Shown: in pieces, positions 62,641 through 64,000 of the stretch | Layout of the letters: every line of letters starts with the position of its first letter | How positions within the stretch are numbered: position 1 is the first letter of the stretch | Notes under the pieces: generated by a model | Seen by the model: only the letters and a program-made list of their open reading frames with translations | Told to the model about the DNA's origin: nothing | The model's database searches: none | Made by a program: the position numbers and the translations under genes | Source of the DNA: Ooceraea biroi | Taxonomy: Eukaryota; Arthropoda; Insecta; Hymenoptera; Formicidae | DNA length: 64,000 nt | Direction: 5' to 3' | Assembly: GCF_003672135.1 (NCBI RefSeq) | Contig: NC_039517.1 | Coordinates: 5,890,001-5,954,000, forward strand

Positions 62641-63968
62641 TGCAAAACCGCAAATATCGATATCATGAATTTTCAGTTTTTTGACCCCAAACTGAAGATT
62701 ATTACGACTCCGACCCGAATCCAGCAAGGAGATTCTATGTGTCGTCCCAATCGAAATAACACGTTTTCAAATCATGTAAAATCTGTTGAACCGATCAATG
62801 GTCGTCGATGTGATCCGTAAAACAATTAAAGAAAAGAAGTACCTCCGTTAAAAATACGAGTTTTGACGATTGACGATTTTTCTGTTTGGTTCTGTTTGGT
62901 TGGTTGTGTTTAATGTAGAATCGCTTTGTCACGTGGTTCAATCTTCATTGAAAAGTACGACAAGCACTGTGATGCTGCGTGACAGCCGCCTGCAGAGATA
63001 ATTACGCTCTCAACAGGCGTGATTTGAACGTTAAGCGAAATGCACGATATGGATCGCCTGATTTATTTCACAAGTGGCAATACGAAGCGCAACGCGACGT
63101 GCCATTGTATCGCGTTTTCAAACGAAGAAACTTGCCCGGCGCTGGTGGTTCGATGTAACAGTGCGCGTGAGAAGAACATCGTTTGGAGAACGCGTTGACG
63201 CAAGAAAGCCGAAGCACAAAGGAAAATGAATAATAGTCGGGGTGGAGCAGAGCATGTAGGACGTCCGTATCGAACGATAACAGTGCGCCAGTAAGAGGAG
63301 CTTATCGTTTTGAAAGTAATACAGCGCGCGCTGAATATTGAGAGGAATTTGAATCTCATTTGAATACATCAGCATGATTGGTAAATTATTTTCCCTCGTG
63401 TGTAAAGTTTATATATATGCGTGGTGTGTAGCAAACAGCGTCAGCATCATCTTGTATCAGCCCTCGGTTAACACTGAGAGGCGCTTAACATCGAAATCGA
63501 GTGTCGCAGCGTTATGTGAGAGCGCTCCTATGTTACCGATTTTGCGAACGAGGGTGTGAACGAGAAGATATCTCGCCAAAAACCGTTTACGGCGAATTGA
63601 GTTACCGTGTTGCACACAAGGAATGGTTTTACGCCGCCAACGAAAGACGGCGGCGTTTGTTAAGATTTCACAAGAATAATTATGCATTCGTGATACATGC
63701 AATCATTTTCATCGAGAATCGTGAGTTTACTTGTTCAATCTATTCCAGGGATGGTGACGTTGAAGTTGCATGAGGAGTCGATATCATCTCACGGGATCAT
63801 TTAGCGAGATTTGATGAGGATGCTGGAGGAAAGACGGAGGAGACATCAACGCACGTACCCCTTCATCCATCCGCGCGCGCGTACACATCGAGCACGTAAG
63901 TTTAATATCTTCGTGTAGCAAAGCGCACTAACGCGTCGCGAGATGCTGGCGGCAATAGCGACGAAGAT

Positions 63969-63981
63969 GGGGGGGGGGGGG
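63969..63981. repeat. G13 homopolymer
   Basis: Thirteen G residues near the right end of the window. This is a single run, so it is not an intramolecular G-quadruplex of the usual four-tract form. Confidence 0.9.
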
Positions 63982-64000
63982 CGAGGAAAACCAGATTATT

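Larger units (their letters stand above)
55687..64000. other. Non-coding or intronic DNA
   Basis: Contains the weak TATA/ATG/donor set at 56071-56143, a pyrimidine-rich acceptor-like site near 57207, CpG-rich blocks at 59.5-59.9 kb and 60.5-60.8 kb with overlapping frames on both strands (longest 165 codons, 59454-59951 minus, unrecognised), the duplication at 62545-62640 and the terminal G13 run. No gene recognised. Confidence 0.5.

Noticed and set aside
1..64000. Prokaryotic features: operons, CRISPR arrays, phage genes, Shine-Dalgarno-led ORFs
   Set aside because: No long co-oriented ORFs and no regularly spaced direct repeats with unique spacers. Composition, microsatellites and mariner indicate animal nuclear DNA.

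Overview
This window reads as animal nuclear DNA, most likely from an insect and plausibly an ant or another hymenopteran. The grounds are the absence of any operon-like packing of long ORFs, abundant CpG dinucleotides (CGCG and GCGC strings throughout), many AT, AG/CT and CA/CG microsatellites, and a full-length mariner DNA transposon of a kind common in arthropods. The taxonomic call is inference; no conserved host protein was found that would fix it.

Layout. The only protein-coding sequence I can identify with confidence is the mariner transposase at 20300-21335 (minus strand). It lies inside a complete 1288-bp element at 20226-21513, which has 31-bp inverted terminal repeats and TA target-site duplications on both sides. 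A one-base frameshift in an A8 run (T8 on the plus strand, 20768-20775) splits the transposase, but all three residues of the DD34D catalytic triad are present. A second element at 30841-31245 is a 405-bp foldback (long-inverted-repeat) MITE, also flanked by TA. Its arms of about 160 bp carry a repeated TCCRCTTTAA motif and a nested hairpin. I see no coding capacity in it.

The other 60-plus kb look like intergenic or intronic DNA. The ORFs of 60-190 codons found there are low-complexity products of GA/CT-rich tracts, or have no recognisable motif, and their number and length are about what chance allows. Features that stand out: a CpG- and GA-rich block at about 9.5-11.1 kb that ends in a Kozak-like ATG followed by a textbook splice donor (a possible first exon); a possible 32-nt micro-exon near 12.7 kb; a TATA-box/ATG/donor arrangement near 56.1 kb; a palindromic AACCGGTT cluster near 1.5 kb; an 11-bp minisatellite at 38.0 kb; three long alternating purine-pyrimidine tracts (19.7, 27.4 and 42.0 kb); and several perfect hairpins or palindromes.

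If the window belongs to a gene, it most likely sits in long introns or flanking regulatory DNA. Short exons without an ATG could have been missed by eye, and transcript data or protein searches would be needed to exclude them.
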